Shown in pieces: positions 40,658 to 49,765 of a stretch of 64,000 bases of DNA (position 1 is the stretch's first letter; each line of letters begins with the position of its first letter). Where the stretch lies: contig NC_008826.1 of NCBI RefSeq assembly GCF_000015725.1, positions 310,001 to 374,000 of the forward strand, read 5' to 3'. Made by a program: the position numbers and the translations under genes. The stretch is from Methylibium petroleiphilum PM1. Lineage in GTDB: Bacteria; Pseudomonadota; Gammaproteobacteria; Burkholderiales; Burkholderiaceae_C. Below the pieces are notes generated by a model. The model saw only the letters and a list, made by a program, of their open reading frames with translations, did not search any database and was not told where the DNA came from.

Positions 40658-41695
40658 GTGGAAACCATGAATGTTCTGAATGAAATGGTGCTTGTCGACT
40701 TCATCGTCGGCGGAAGCACCGGAGAGAAGACCACCGCCGCGGACGACTTCATGCGTGAAGTCGGCAAGATGCTGCCCAAGGGCGCGTTCTCGTGGGTGTC
40801 GAAGTACCGCACCCTCGCCAAGCGCGAGATCCTGAAGGTCGGCGTGGCACGCCGCGTCAACAACCGCGTTCGCGGCTACTTCGTCGAGCTGAAGTCGGCG
40901 CCGGCGCTGACGGACAAGCTGAAGGTGATCAAGACCGACTTCCTCAAGGAGAAGGCCGAGTTCCTGCAGAAGCTGCCGACGATCGTCAACGACTGGGCCA
41001 GCCACCCGGACAACCAGGCGGCAACCAAGGGCGGCACGCTGCGCGCGGATCTGATCCGCTTGCACGCGCCCTCCGTGGCGGACCTGGACCGGGTTCTCTC
41101 GTTCGACGTTTCGGCCATCCAGCTGCAGCAGACGAGCTTCTTCGGCGAGGACGACGCCCTGAAGACCGAGGTCAACGGCCTGGTCGGACAGGCGGCGCTC
41201 GAGATCGCCGAGGACGTCAAGAAGTCCTGGAAGGGTCCGGCCGGCGGCCGCACGAGCTCGCGAGTGCTCGGCCTGGTCCGTCGCATCCGGAACAAGGCCA
41301 ACGCCGTCGCGGTGCTGTCGCCCAAGTTCGAGAACCTGCGTCGCATGTGCGATGACGTGCTGCAAAGCGCGCCGGGCGAAGGCCTGATCGAGGGCATCGC
41401 CTTCCTGCAGGTCTCGGCTCTGCTGGGCTTCTGCACGGAACCGGAGAACATCCTCGCTGACCAGGCGATCGACTTCGACCCGCTCGACGTGGAAGCCCCG
41501 GCCGAAACTCAAGCGGCTGCTGCCGAAGCCGAAGCGGGCGTCGACACCCAGCAGCAGCTGGGCATCGAAACCGTGGAAGCCGAGGCGATCGTCGCCGCCG
41601 AAACCGCCGCCGTCGCGGAGGATCACGCCGCCAGCGAGGCAGCCGAAGAAACGACCGAATCGGTCCAGACCGACACGCCTGTGTTCGAGTTCTGA
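40658..41695 (+). CDS. DUF3150-like protein of the MoxR-VWA set
   Basis: 345 residues from a GTG at 40658 (AGGAG seven bases upstream; an ATG at 40667 is possible). The first 270 residues are helical with LVDFIVGGSTGEKTT, ADLIRLHAPSVADLDRVLSF and RRIRNKANAVAVLSPKFENLRRMCDDVL. The last 70 are Ala/Glu/Thr-rich. Such DUF3150 proteins are found beside MoxR/CobS and VWA/CobT genes in phages and plasmids. Function unknown. Followed by a terminator. Confidence 0.65.
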   Translation: METMNVLNEMVLVDFIVGGSTGEKTTAADDFMREVGKMLPKGAFSWVSKYRTLAKREILKVGVARRVNNRVRGYFVELKSAPALTDKLKVIKTDFLKEKAEFLQKLPTIVNDWASHPDNQAATKGGTLRADLIRLHAPSVADLDRVLSFDVSAIQLQQTSFFGEDDALKTEVNGLVGQAALEIAEDVKKSWKGPAGGRTSSRVLGLVRRIRNKANAVAVLSPKFENLRRMCDDVLQSAPGEGLIEGIAFLQVSALLGFCTEPENILADQAIDFDPLDVEAPAETQAAAAEAEAGVDTQQQLGIETVEAEAIVAAETAAVAEDHAASEAAEETTESVQTDTPVFEF

Positions 41696-41703
41696 CCCAT
41701 GCA

Positions 41704-41742
41704 AAACGCCCGGATCCTCACGGATTCCGGGCGTTCTTCTTT
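41704..41742. terminator. bidirectional terminator
   Basis: AACGCCCGGATCCTCACGG pairs with the downstream CGGGCGTT and has T runs on both sides, separating two convergent genes. Confidence 0.8.
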
Positions 41743-41790
41743 GCCCTGCTCAGGGCGCGGGCCGGTGGGCTCCGCAGATCCTGCTCTGCC

Positions 41791-42336
41791 TTACTCGGCG
41801 ATCTCGATCTTGGTCGCCTTGAGGAAGGAGCGGTGGCTGATCTGCTCGTACAGCGTGGCCAGCAGCACCTTGGTGCGATCCGGCATCTCGTCCCACTCCT
41901 TCTTGCTCGGTGCGAGGGCGAGCCACTTCGGATCGGTGCGCATGAATTCGATCATGCGCTCCAGATCGCCGGGCAGGTGCTTGTAGACGACGAAGTCGGC
42001 GCTGGTGAAGTGGTCGGCGAGCACGTAGACCTGGATCAGCGGGATCTCCAGGAACTCGGCCAGGCGCTGGAGCTTGTCCTTCGGCAGTGCGCTGATGCGC
42101 CGGTTGCCGTTGGTCATCGAGTTCCAGTAGATGGAGGTGATCCCCATCAGGTCGGCGACGTAGCGCTCGGGCAGGTCGCGGTCGAGCAGCGTCTTGCGAA
42201 TCAGGTTGATCAGTCGCGTACCGACGATGGTGCGCGGGCCTTCCTCGGCCACGTCACCTTCCTCCGGAGCTTCGGCACGCGGCTTTGCGCGCGCGACGCG
42301 CGTCTTCTTGGCTGCCGGTTGTGCGGTCTTGGCCAT
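41791..42336 (-). CDS. XRE-like HTH regulator (probable)
   Basis: 181 residues. A basic N-terminus (TAQPAAKKTRVARAKPRAE) precedes a helix-turn-helix (LPERYVADLMGITSIYWNSMTNGNRRISAL, then KLQRLAEFLEIPLIQVYVLADHF). The C-terminus is charged. It is divergent from the SSB-like operon and may control it, and a palindrome overlaps its own promoter (42399-42417). Confidence 0.6.
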   Translation of the reverse strand: MAKTAQPAAKKTRVARAKPRAEAPEEGDVAEEGPRTIVGTRLINLIRKTLLDRDLPERYVADLMGITSIYWNSMTNGNRRISALPKDKLQRLAEFLEIPLIQVYVLADHFTSADFVVYKHLPGDLERMIEFMRTDPKWLALAPSKKEWDEMPDRTKVLLATLYEQISHRSFLKATKIEIAE

Positions 42337-42398
42337 GTGTCTCTCCGTGAGCTGCGCGCCTCGCTGGAATGCGTGGCTTCAGACGCGGCCCTTCAGTC

Positions 42399-42417
42399 CT
42401 AGTGATTCGGATACTAG
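42399..42417 (-). promoter_or_regulatory. palindromic operator overlapping the regulator promoter
   Basis: CTAGT, nine bases, ACTAG. The minus-strand -10 TAGTAT (42411-42416) is inside it, with CTGGCA 18 bases upstream. Autorepression by the regulator at 41791 is likely. Confidence 0.5.
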
Positions 42418-42542
42418 CACCATATTGGGAAGTGTGCCAGTACCACGTTTCCGCCCCCCTTGCATCAGGTGTGGCTCGATGACCACGCGCCTGTTGCGTC
42501 CGCGCACTTCACGTAATGCGCCATGTTCGATTTCTGCACTGC

Positions 42543-42571
42543 TTGCGTTCTCTGTACGTGTTATGTATTAT
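42543..42571 (+). promoter_or_regulatory. promoter of the SSB-topB-traI operon with the shared motif
   Basis: TTGCGT (42543-42548) and TATTAT (42566-42571), spacer 17. The -10 is overlapped by TACGTGTTATGTAT (42555-42568), the best copy of the element-wide motif. Confidence 0.65.
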
Positions 42572-42633
42572 CCGCAAACGCTGACCCTTAAACGATCGCC
42601 CAGCGATCACAGACTGATTGAAGGAAATCTGAC

Positions 42634-43635
42634 ATGTTGACCATGGACGCCAAGCGCAACGCCGAGTCCTACGCCTACCCGAACGGCATGCTGAACACCG
42701 GCTGGATCGCCGGCGTGCTGCGTCTGCCGGACCCCGCCAACGGCATCTGCTACATCCAGCAGACCCGCAGCGAGAACCACATGCTGCCCATCCACTTCGA
42801 CCCGAAGACGTCGCCGCTGCCGCGCGACCTGAAGGAGTGGGATCTGGTGATGGCCTACTGCCACGTTCACGGCGGCCGCGATGGCGACCAGCGCGTCGTC
42901 TCGCTCAAGAGCATCCGCTTCGAGGCGGCCAACGCTCTGCACATGGACAAGAAGTTCGCGACGGCGCTGCTGCAGAAGTGGGCGGTGCACGTGCACGAAG
43001 CGGCCAAGGACTCGGGCACGCCCGAAGCCATCCGCAAGCTGGGTGAGGCGCACGGCCAGCCCGACGCCGCGAGCCGCGTCGACTCGTTCGACTGGAAGGC
43101 GATGAAGATGAACCACAACGCCTCGAACCACGTTCGCCTGGCCGGCTTCATCGAGGCCAAATCGTTCGAGACGAACCGCGTCGGCCCGGACGGCAAGCAG
43201 ATGAACGACCGCCTGGTCGTCCTGCTGCGCCAGACCGCCGATCCGGACCGCGCGATCGCCATCCGCTGGTACTCGCGCAATCTCAAGCCGCTGAGCGAGG
43301 CGCTGCAGCGCAAGATGCCGATCATCGTCACGGGCGAGTTCCGTCTCGACGTCAAGGCGATCGGTGCGCCGGACCCGGCCACCGGCATCGCGCCGGTGTC
43401 GAAGATCCCCTACATCCAGGCCAAGGACATCCCGCAGCCGGTCCTGCCGGGCTCGGACGCGATCCGCGTCGTCCCGCACTGGCTCAGCACGATGCTCAGC
43501 CGCGACGCCGAGCTGGCGCCGCAGGCGGCGGTCGGCGAGGCCCCGGCGGCGGCGCCGGTCGTGAACTCCGAGGCGGCCAAGATGTTCGCCGCGACGTTCG
43601 CCGCCGCCGAGAAGAAGGGTGATGCCAATGGCTGA
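42634..43635 (+). CDS. SSB-like (OB-fold) protein, probable
   Basis: 333 residues. Two regions look like OB folds: ALLNTGWIAGVLRLPDPANGICYIQQ-like near the start, and HVRLAGFIEAKSFETNRVGPDGKQMNDRLVVLLRQTAD, then LKPLSEALQRKMPIIVTGEFRLDVKAI, which is the order of single-strand binding proteins. The C-terminus is an Ala/Pro-rich tail with AAEKKGDANG. It is first in an operon with topoisomerase III and the relaxase-like protein. Assignment by pattern only. Confidence 0.5.
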   Translation: MLTMDAKRNAESYAYPNGMLNTGWIAGVLRLPDPANGICYIQQTRSENHMLPIHFDPKTSPLPRDLKEWDLVMAYCHVHGGRDGDQRVVSLKSIRFEAANALHMDKKFATALLQKWAVHVHEAAKDSGTPEAIRKLGEAHGQPDAASRVDSFDWKAMKMNHNASNHVRLAGFIEAKSFETNRVGPDGKQMNDRLVVLLRQTADPDRAIAIRWYSRNLKPLSEALQRKMPIIVTGEFRLDVKAIGAPDPATGIAPVSKIPYIQAKDIPQPVLPGSDAIRVVPHWLSTMLSRDAELAPQAAVGEAPAAAPVVNSEAAKMFAATFAAAEKKGDANG

Positions 43636-43870
43636 CATCTGCGACATGGCCGCCGACCGCATGGAGGTCGAGGCCGACTTCCAGGCGCGCATCGCGGCGC
43701 AGCGCGCGGCAACGCGCGAGCTCGAGCCGAACGGCTTCTGCCACAACCCGCTGTGCGGCCTGGATCTGTTCGAGGCCGACGGCAGCCCCTCGAGCGTCAG
43801 GCTGTTCTGCGACGCGCACTGCTCCGCGGAGTACGAGCGCGCCAAGCACACCAAGCGCCGGCCCTCCTGA
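43628..43870 (+). CDS. small treble-clef zinc-type protein
   Basis: 80 residues. Overlaps the end of the previous gene. Cys motif GFCHNPLCGLDLF and RLFCDAHCSAEYER give four Cys plus His in the DUF-type zinc finger pattern CxxxxC...CxxxC. Nucleic-acid or protein binding is inferred. ATG at 43628 chosen for ribosome-site spacing; 43622 also possible. Confidence 0.6.
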   Translation: MADICDMAADRMEVEADFQARIAAQRAATRELEPNGFCHNPLCGLDLFEADGSPSSVRLFCDAHCSAEYERAKHTKRRPS

Positions 43871-43895
43871 TCGCCGCGCCGGCGGCTGCCCAGCA

Positions 43896-43927
43896 GGCCG
43901 CCCTCTCGAGGGCGGCTTTCGTTTCCT
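43896..43927 (+). terminator. terminator or attenuator
   Basis: GCCGCCCTCTCGAGGGCGGCTTTCG then TTTCC. It lies before topB and may reduce downstream transcription. Confidence 0.65.
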
Positions 43928-43955
43928 TCTGACGACCGAGAAGCATCCCCTTCCG

Positions 43956-46511
43956 ATGGGAAAACTCCTGATCATTGCCGAGAAGCCCTCTGTCGCTCGC
44001 GACATCGCTGTGGCCCTCGGCGGCTTTGCCAAGAACGATCGCTGGCTCGAGAGCAACGACGCGGTCGTGTCATCGGCTCTTGGCCACCTGGTCGAGATCT
44101 ACGCGCCCGAGGCGGAGACGACCGGTCGTGACCTCTCCAGTCTGCCCGTGATCCCCGCTGCCTTCGCGCTGCGCGAGATCCCTGGGCGTGAAGACCAGTT
44201 CCGGCTGCTGAGCAAGCTGCTCAAGCGGCCCGACATCGACGCCATCGTCAACGCCTGCGACGCGGGGCGCGAGGGCGAGCTGATCTTCCGCCTGATCTAT
44301 GAGCACGCGGGCTGCCGCAAACCGATCAAGAGGATGTGGCTGCAGTCGATGACCGCGGACGCGATCCGCGATGCCTTCCGCGGCATGCGGCCGGGGAAGG
44401 ACTTCGACGCGTTGGCCGCAGCTGCGCGCAGCCGTAGCGAGGCCGACTGGATCGTTGGCATCAACGGCTCGCGCGGCATCACTCGCCTGCGCGAACGCCA
44501 GACTTCCGGGCCCGGGTCAATGAACGCCGGACGCGTGCAGACGCCCACGCTGGCGATCGTCGTGGACCTGGAGAACCGCCTGCGCAACTTCGTGGCGAAG
44601 GACTACTGGGAAGTGCATGGCACCTTCTCGGTGGCCGCCGGCACCTACATCGGCCGCTGGTTCGACCCGAACGCGAAGACCAACGGCTCGGACGATCCGC
44701 CGGAGCGGCTGTGGGACCGCGCGCGCGCACAGGCCATCGTGGCCAAGTGCGCCGGCCAGGACCCGAGCGACGTTCAGGAGGAATCGAAGCCCTCGCTGTC
44801 GCATCCGCCCAAGCTCTACGACCTGACCTCGCTGCAGCGCGAGGCGAACAAGCGCTTCGGTCTGTCTGCCAAGCGCACGCTTGACATCGCGCAGGCCCTG
44901 TACGAGAAGCACAAGGTCACCACCTACCCGCGGACGAACTCGTCGGCCTTGCCCGAGGACTACGTGCCCAAGGCGATCGGCACGATGCGCGACTTCGCCG
45001 GCACGCCCTTCGAGAAGCACGCCACGAAGGCGCTCGACCAGGGCTGGGTGCGGCCCGACAAGCGCATCTTCAACAACGCCAAGATCACTGACCACTTCGC
45101 GATCATCCCCACCGGCAAGAAGCCCGAAGGACTCAGCGCCGAGGAGGCCAAGGTCTACGAGATGGTGGCCAAGCGATTCATTGCCGCCTTCTACCCGCCG
45201 GCCGAGTACCGCGCCACGACGCGCATCACGACCGTGGCCAGCGAGCTGTTCAAGTCGACCGGCCGCGTACTGATCCACCAGGGCTGGCTCGAGGTCTACG
45301 GCGCCAGCCTGGACGATGACGACAAGACGCCGGCGCTGACCGAGTTCGTGCCGGGCGAGGCCGTCAAGACCGACAAGATCGAGCTCAAGACGCTCAAGAC
45401 CAAGCCGCCGGTGCGCTTCACGGAAGCCACGCTGCTGGGCGCGATGGAGAACGCCGGCAAGCTGGTCGACGAGGACGACCTGCGCGACGCCATGAAGGAA
45501 TGCGGCCTGGGCACGCCGGCCACGCGCGCGGCGATCATCGAAGGCCTGCTCGCCGACAAGGACGGCGCCGGACGCGCCAAGGAGCCCTACCTGACTCGGG
45601 AGGGCAAGCAGCTCGTCCCGTCGCAGAAGGGCATGGACCTGATCGCCTTCCTGAACGCCAACGGCGTGCAGTCTCTGACGTCGCCGAAGATGACCGGCGA
45701 CTGGGAGCAGAAGCTGCTCAAGATGGAGCAGGGTGCCTATGCGCGCGACGCCTTCATGGCGGAGATCTCCACGCTGACCCGCGACCTGATCGACGTCGTG
45801 CGCAAACAGGCGGCGCTGGTCAAGCTGCCGACCACGAACACGCCGTGCCCCAAGTGCGGCGGCGCGCTCGGCGTCGGCCCCCGGGTCATCGAGTGCCAGG
45901 CCGCCTGCGGCTTCACGCTGTGGCGCACGATCGCAGACCGCGCGCTGTCGATGCCGGAGGTCGAGAAGCTGCTGGCCGAGCGCGAGCTGGGCCCTCTCGA
46001 GGGCTTCCTGAGCCGATCGAAGAAGCGCTTCACCGCTGGCCTGCGCATGAACGACGAGTTCAAGATCGAGTTCTCGTTCGACAACGCGGCCGTCACTACC
46101 GATGCCAGCGGGAACGAGGTGACATGCCCGAAGTGCAGCCAGAGCATGCGCCGCATCAGCGGCAAGAACGGCTACTTCTGGTCCTGCTCCGACCGCGAGT
46201 CCTGCAAGACGACCCTGGACGACGTCGACGGCAACCCGGCCGAGCCGCCGAAGACCAAGCCGTGCCCCAGCTGTCAGCGGCCCATGTTCCTGCGCAGCGG
46301 CGGCCGCGGGCCCTTCTGGGGCTGCAGCGGCTACCGCGACGGCGACTGCAAGACGATCGTTGAAGCGGAGGAGGGCGAGGTCGCGCCCCCGCCCCGCGGC
46401 GGCGGCAAGGCCAAGCCTGGCGCGAAGGCGCGCGGTAAGCCCGCCGGAGCCAAGACCACCGGAGCACGTCGCCCTGCGGCCGGCTCTTCCCCGAAGGGCC
46501 ACTTCCTCTGA
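43956..46511 (+). CDS. topB: DNA topoisomerase III (type IA), plasmid type
   Basis: 851 residues. Toprim at the start (MGKLLIIAEKPSVARDIAVALGG and CDAGREGELIFRLIYEH), the catalytic Tyr at about residue 324 in KVTTYPRTNSSALPEDY, and WQKLLKMEQGAYARD-like region. The C-terminus has Cys-rich zinc modules: CPKCGGALGVG, CPKCSQSMRRISGK with CSDRESC, and CPSCQRPMFLRSGGRGPFWGCSGY. It relaxes and decatenates DNA, as plasmid TopB/TraE. The tail is Lys/Pro/Ala-rich. Confidence 0.92.
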   Translation: MGKLLIIAEKPSVARDIAVALGGFAKNDRWLESNDAVVSSALGHLVEIYAPEAETTGRDLSSLPVIPAAFALREIPGREDQFRLLSKLLKRPDIDAIVNACDAGREGELIFRLIYEHAGCRKPIKRMWLQSMTADAIRDAFRGMRPGKDFDALAAAARSRSEADWIVGINGSRGITRLRERQTSGPGSMNAGRVQTPTLAIVVDLENRLRNFVAKDYWEVHGTFSVAAGTYIGRWFDPNAKTNGSDDPPERLWDRARAQAIVAKCAGQDPSDVQEESKPSLSHPPKLYDLTSLQREANKRFGLSAKRTLDIAQALYEKHKVTTYPRTNSSALPEDYVPKAIGTMRDFAGTPFEKHATKALDQGWVRPDKRIFNNAKITDHFAIIPTGKKPEGLSAEEAKVYEMVAKRFIAAFYPPAEYRATTRITTVASELFKSTGRVLIHQGWLEVYGASLDDDDKTPALTEFVPGEAVKTDKIELKTLKTKPPVRFTEATLLGAMENAGKLVDEDDLRDAMKECGLGTPATRAAIIEGLLADKDGAGRAKEPYLTREGKQLVPSQKGMDLIAFLNANGVQSLTSPKMTGDWEQKLLKMEQGAYARDAFMAEISTLTRDLIDVVRKQAALVKLPTTNTPCPKCGGALGVGPRVIECQAACGFTLWRTIADRALSMPEVEKLLAERELGPLEGFLSRSKKRFTAGLRMNDEFKIEFSFDNAAVTTDASGNEVTCPKCSQSMRRISGKNGYFWSCSDRESCKTTLDDVDGNPAEPPKTKPCPSCQRPMFLRSGGRGPFWGCSGYRDGDCKTIVEAEEGEVAPPPRGGGKAKPGAKARGKPAGAKTTGARRPAAGSSPKGHFL

Positions 46512-46535
46512 TCGGTGGCCTGAAAGGACTTCCTC

Positions 46536-49004
46536 GTGCGAAAGAACAACCCCATCCTCAGCTCCGCCCTGATCGTCTTCTCGTTCTGGTGGTGCTTCTT
46601 CACGCTGCGCGACTTCAGCATGTCCCCGCTGGAGGTGATCCGCAACTGGGCCTACATCGGCTACTCGATGCGCTTGTGGATGATCGGCCTGGTCGCCGGC
46701 ATCGGCGCCGGCGCGTGGTACATCTGGTTCAAGCGGACTAAGGTCGAAGAGGCTCTGAAGGGCGTGAAGGCGCGTGGGATGGTTTCGACGCTGGGCTCTG
46801 TGCCCTCGCCGTCGATTGCGCCACCGCGCGCGCCGAGCGCCAAGACGCGCCTGCCGTTGAATTCGCCGCTGGTGGTCCAGTGGATGAATCGTGCCAAGGA
46901 GGAGCATCCCGAGCACCTGGCGCTCTTCCTTGCTGTATGGGACGTCTATTCGATCCACAGAAGCTGGCCCGCAAGCCATCGCCCGGGCGGACACGGCGAT
47001 CGTCGGCTTTGGCAGCACTGCCTCGGCGTAGTCGAGACCGCGCTCACGCTGGCGCCGAACTGGAAGTACGACGGCGTCTACGTGAAGTCGCGCGGCCGCA
47101 AGCCTCGCCGCATCATTTCGCCGAGCCGGCCTGATTTCGAGTTCGATCCCAATGACCCGTTGATCCCCATCCTGGCGCTGGCGCACGACATCGGCAAGCT
47201 GGAGGCCTACAAGCTGCAGCCGGACGGGTCCGTCGTCACTTCGGAAACGGGCTCAACGCAAGACCATGACGACATCGGTGTGCATCACGATGCCTTGGGC
47301 GCTCGCATCCTGGCCCGCCTGCCGGAGTTCTGGGGGCTGCCGGCCGCGGAGCGTCGCATCTTGAACTTGGTCATCGCACACTACCACCACCCGAGCGCGT
47401 TCCCAGTCGACAAGGACGGTCTCAGCGTCGACGACCGCACGACCGCGCTGCTCGAGTTCCTGATCCTGTCCGACAAGCGCACCGGAATGGAAGAGGCCGG
47501 CCTCACTCAGGACGACGTCGACAACGAGATCACGGAAGATGAGAGCGCCGATCTCTACCGAGCCTTCGTGGAGATCGTGACTGAGCATGGCCGCATCAAC
47601 GGCATCCATGGCGACTCGAAGGCCGACAAGCACTTCATGATCGGCAGCAAGCACGACGGCCTCATCGTCGTTCAAGAGCTTCCGCTGCGCAATCTGCTGC
47701 TGGCCAAGCTCGGCCAGGCGATCGGCAACGGGGATGCGAAGTACCGCATCACTCGCAACCTACTGGCGATCCTCATCGAGAAAGGCTTGCTCTACACCAA
47801 GGACAAGGGCGCCGACCTCACACGCTACGCGCCGATGTGGGAGATCTCGCAGCGCCGCACGAAGGACGGCGGCTTCATCTGCACGTGGAAGCCGGTCATC
47901 ATCTTCAAGCCCACGCCGACGACTCGCGAGCTCGACGTCCTGGTCTCCCTGCAGGAGAAGAAGGCGCGCCTGCGTATCGACAAGCCGCTCTTTACCCACA
48001 ACCCCAACATTCGCGACCACCAGGCGCTCCGCGCAATGCTGCGCGCGACATGGGGTGACGAGGTGGCCGACTCCTACAAGTTCAACAAGGCAGGCCAGGA
48101 GGAAGAAGGTGCTGACTCGGCGGAGGCTCTGCCCGCGGCCGCGCCGGCGCCAGCCGCTCAGGCTCCCGAACCTCAGGCTGCGCCAACCGCTGCGGCGGTC
48201 GCTGCAACCGCAGCGCCGACGACCGTCGCTGTGCCACCGGCCGCTCCCGTCCCTGCCGCGGCACCGCAGCCCGCGGAGCCCGCGCTTGCGCCCGCGCCCG
48301 CGCCCGAAGCCGATCCATCGAGCGCGGTTGCCGATACGTCTCCGCCCTTCGATGTTGATGCCAGCGATCTGCCGACGGCAACAGGGGAGCCCGACGTCCT
48401 GGAAGCCGAGGGCAGCGATGATGTTCGTCAAGCCGCTGACGACGCTGTCGGCTCGGCGGATGATCTCTTCGACGGATTCGGCGCTGAAGCCGCTGAACTT
48501 GCTCCCGCCGTTGCTCCGCCTCCTGCTGTCCCGTCGCGCGACCTGGGCATGAGCCCGCGCGACGCACAGATGCTGGCCAGCCTACGCGGCGCCGAATCCC
48601 CAACCTCGCTCGTGCCGGCTGTCGAAGGTGTCGCAATCCGCGACGAAGATGCTCAGCGCGGCCGCGACCTGGGGCGCAGCGCGAAGGACAAGGACGCCCT
48701 GAAGCTGCTGCGCAGCGGGGCTACCGGTGCCGCGGCAATCGCGCCACCACCTCGCAAGGGCAGGGGCGCCGACATGCCCACGCTCGCGCAGCTGCAAGCG
48801 ATGGTGGCCTCCGGCCGCATCCCGGTCGCAGGTGTTCACGAGGGGCACCACATGATCCTCCGCCGCGACCTGGAGCGCGCAGTTCCCCAGAAGGGCATCT
48901 TCGGCCACCTGAAAGACACGCTGCAGCTTCCGGTGCACAGCTCCGGCGACACGGGCGTTGACTTCATCGGCATCCCCGTGGTGTCCGCACCAGCTGGGGC
49001 CTGA
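46536..49004 (+). CDS. membrane-anchored HD-domain protein, probable MOBH-type relaxase
   Basis: 822 residues from a GTG with AAAGGA seven bases upstream. Two membrane segments lie at residues 8-22 and 45-62. The HD-type domain has LWQHCLGVVETALTL, ILALAHDIGKLEAY and HHDALGARIL, then NLVIAHYHHPS, the metal-binding His/Asp pattern of the TraI_2 (MOBH) relaxases. The C-terminal half is Ala/Pro-rich with a conserved end (EGHHMILRRDLERAVPQKG). No tyrosine or 3-His motif of MOBF/P is seen. Membrane anchoring of a relaxase is odd. Its place after topB fits DNA processing. Confidence 0.6.
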   Translation: MRKNNPILSSALIVFSFWWCFFTLRDFSMSPLEVIRNWAYIGYSMRLWMIGLVAGIGAGAWYIWFKRTKVEEALKGVKARGMVSTLGSVPSPSIAPPRAPSAKTRLPLNSPLVVQWMNRAKEEHPEHLALFLAVWDVYSIHRSWPASHRPGGHGDRRLWQHCLGVVETALTLAPNWKYDGVYVKSRGRKPRRIISPSRPDFEFDPNDPLIPILALAHDIGKLEAYKLQPDGSVVTSETGSTQDHDDIGVHHDALGARILARLPEFWGLPAAERRILNLVIAHYHHPSAFPVDKDGLSVDDRTTALLEFLILSDKRTGMEEAGLTQDDVDNEITEDESADLYRAFVEIVTEHGRINGIHGDSKADKHFMIGSKHDGLIVVQELPLRNLLLAKLGQAIGNGDAKYRITRNLLAILIEKGLLYTKDKGADLTRYAPMWEISQRRTKDGGFICTWKPVIIFKPTPTTRELDVLVSLQEKKARLRIDKPLFTHNPNIRDHQALRAMLRATWGDEVADSYKFNKAGQEEEGADSAEALPAAAPAPAAQAPEPQAAPTAAAVAATAAPTTVAVPPAAPVPAAAPQPAEPALAPAPAPEADPSSAVADTSPPFDVDASDLPTATGEPDVLEAEGSDDVRQAADDAVGSADDLFDGFGAEAAELAPAVAPPPAVPSRDLGMSPRDAQMLASLRGAESPTSLVPAVEGVAIRDEDAQRGRDLGRSAKDKDALKLLRSGATGAAAIAPPPRKGRGADMPTLAQLQAMVASGRIPVAGVHEGHHMILRRDLERAVPQKGIFGHLKDTLQLPVHSSGDTGVDFIGIPVVSAPAGA

Positions 49005-49006
49005 TC

Positions 49007-49252
49007 GTGGCGCAGCTCATTCGCGCTACCAGCCCCAAGACCCAGATGCCCGAGATCGCGGCCTGGATCGAGGAGCTGCGCGCGAGCCTGGGCGCCGAGA
49101 TGATCGACAAGGCGATGCGCAATGGCCTGAAGAACGGCGGCTTTTGGGCGATCGAAGATGGCTTCGTTGTCGGCCAGCCCCCACCGGACGCCATCCGACG
49201 CGCCCAGGAAGATCTCGACATGCGTGAGCGCGCCGATCGCGACGCTGCTTAG
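49007..49252 (+). CDS. small unknown protein after the relaxase-like gene
   Basis: 81 residues from a GTG at 49007, two bases after the previous stop. Mostly helical (IAAWIEELRASLGAEMIDKAMRNGL, then PPDAIRRAQEDLDMRERAD). Could be a small accessory to the relaxase, but no family is recognised. Confidence 0.5.
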   Translation: MAQLIRATSPKTQMPEIAAWIEELRASLGAEMIDKAMRNGLKNGGFWAIEDGFVVGQPPPDAIRRAQEDLDMRERADRDAA

Positions 49253-49282
49253 CTCCTTGCGCCGCCGAAACGCCAACGCCCC

Positions 49283-49681
49283 TCAAGGCGGAAGCATCTC
49301 GTAGGTTCCATCCGGCGCCTGGGCGCCAGGCTGCGGTCTGTCCGCTCTTGGATTTGCCTCGCCGCCCGTGTGCGCCGGGCGCTCAGAGGTGTGTAGCACC
49401 CAGGTTTGCGCCTGGTCGCGCCGCGTCAGTTCGTCGCGCTCGATGCCGTTGAGGATGAGTCGATCGACGTCGGCGTAGATGAGCTGCGCCTCGATGAGCC
49501 TGGGGAACACGTCGTGCCCGCGCTGGGTGAAGAACCTGGCCACCCGGACGGTTCTGCCGAGCCAGTCGTCGCGTTCCTCGCGCAGCTCCATCTGCCCTTC
49601 GGCCCAGGAAAGGGCGTGCAGTTGCCACCGCGGTATCGGCTTCCCTTCTCGCCGCGCTCGATAGGCCCAAAAGCGAAGCAT
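49283..49681 (-). CDS. unknown protein divergent from the recombinase-like gene
   Basis: 132 residues from the ATG at 49681; a GTG at 49726 would add 15 residues and fits the likely transcription start better. The protein is Arg-rich (MLRFWAYRARREGKPIPRW, REERDDWLGRTVRVARFF) with a Pro-rich C-terminus. No family recognised. It is transcribed from the promoter paired with that of the recombinase gene. Confidence 0.45.
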   Translation of the reverse strand: MLRFWAYRARREGKPIPRWQLHALSWAEGQMELREERDDWLGRTVRVARFFTQRGHDVFPRLIEAQLIYADVDRLILNGIERDELTRRDQAQTWVLHTSERPAHTGGEANPRADRPQPGAQAPDGTYEMLPP

Positions 49682-49765
49682 GGACGAAGGGTTGGCTGAT
49701 TGAGCGCTGAAGCTGTACGGATTCACAGTATGCGCCAGCGATGGTGCGCGCGAAGGCCCGGCAGG

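Noticed and set aside
44517-47186. 889-codon open frame opposite topB and the HD gene
   Set aside because: Spans two well-supported plus-strand genes and has no recognisable domain.
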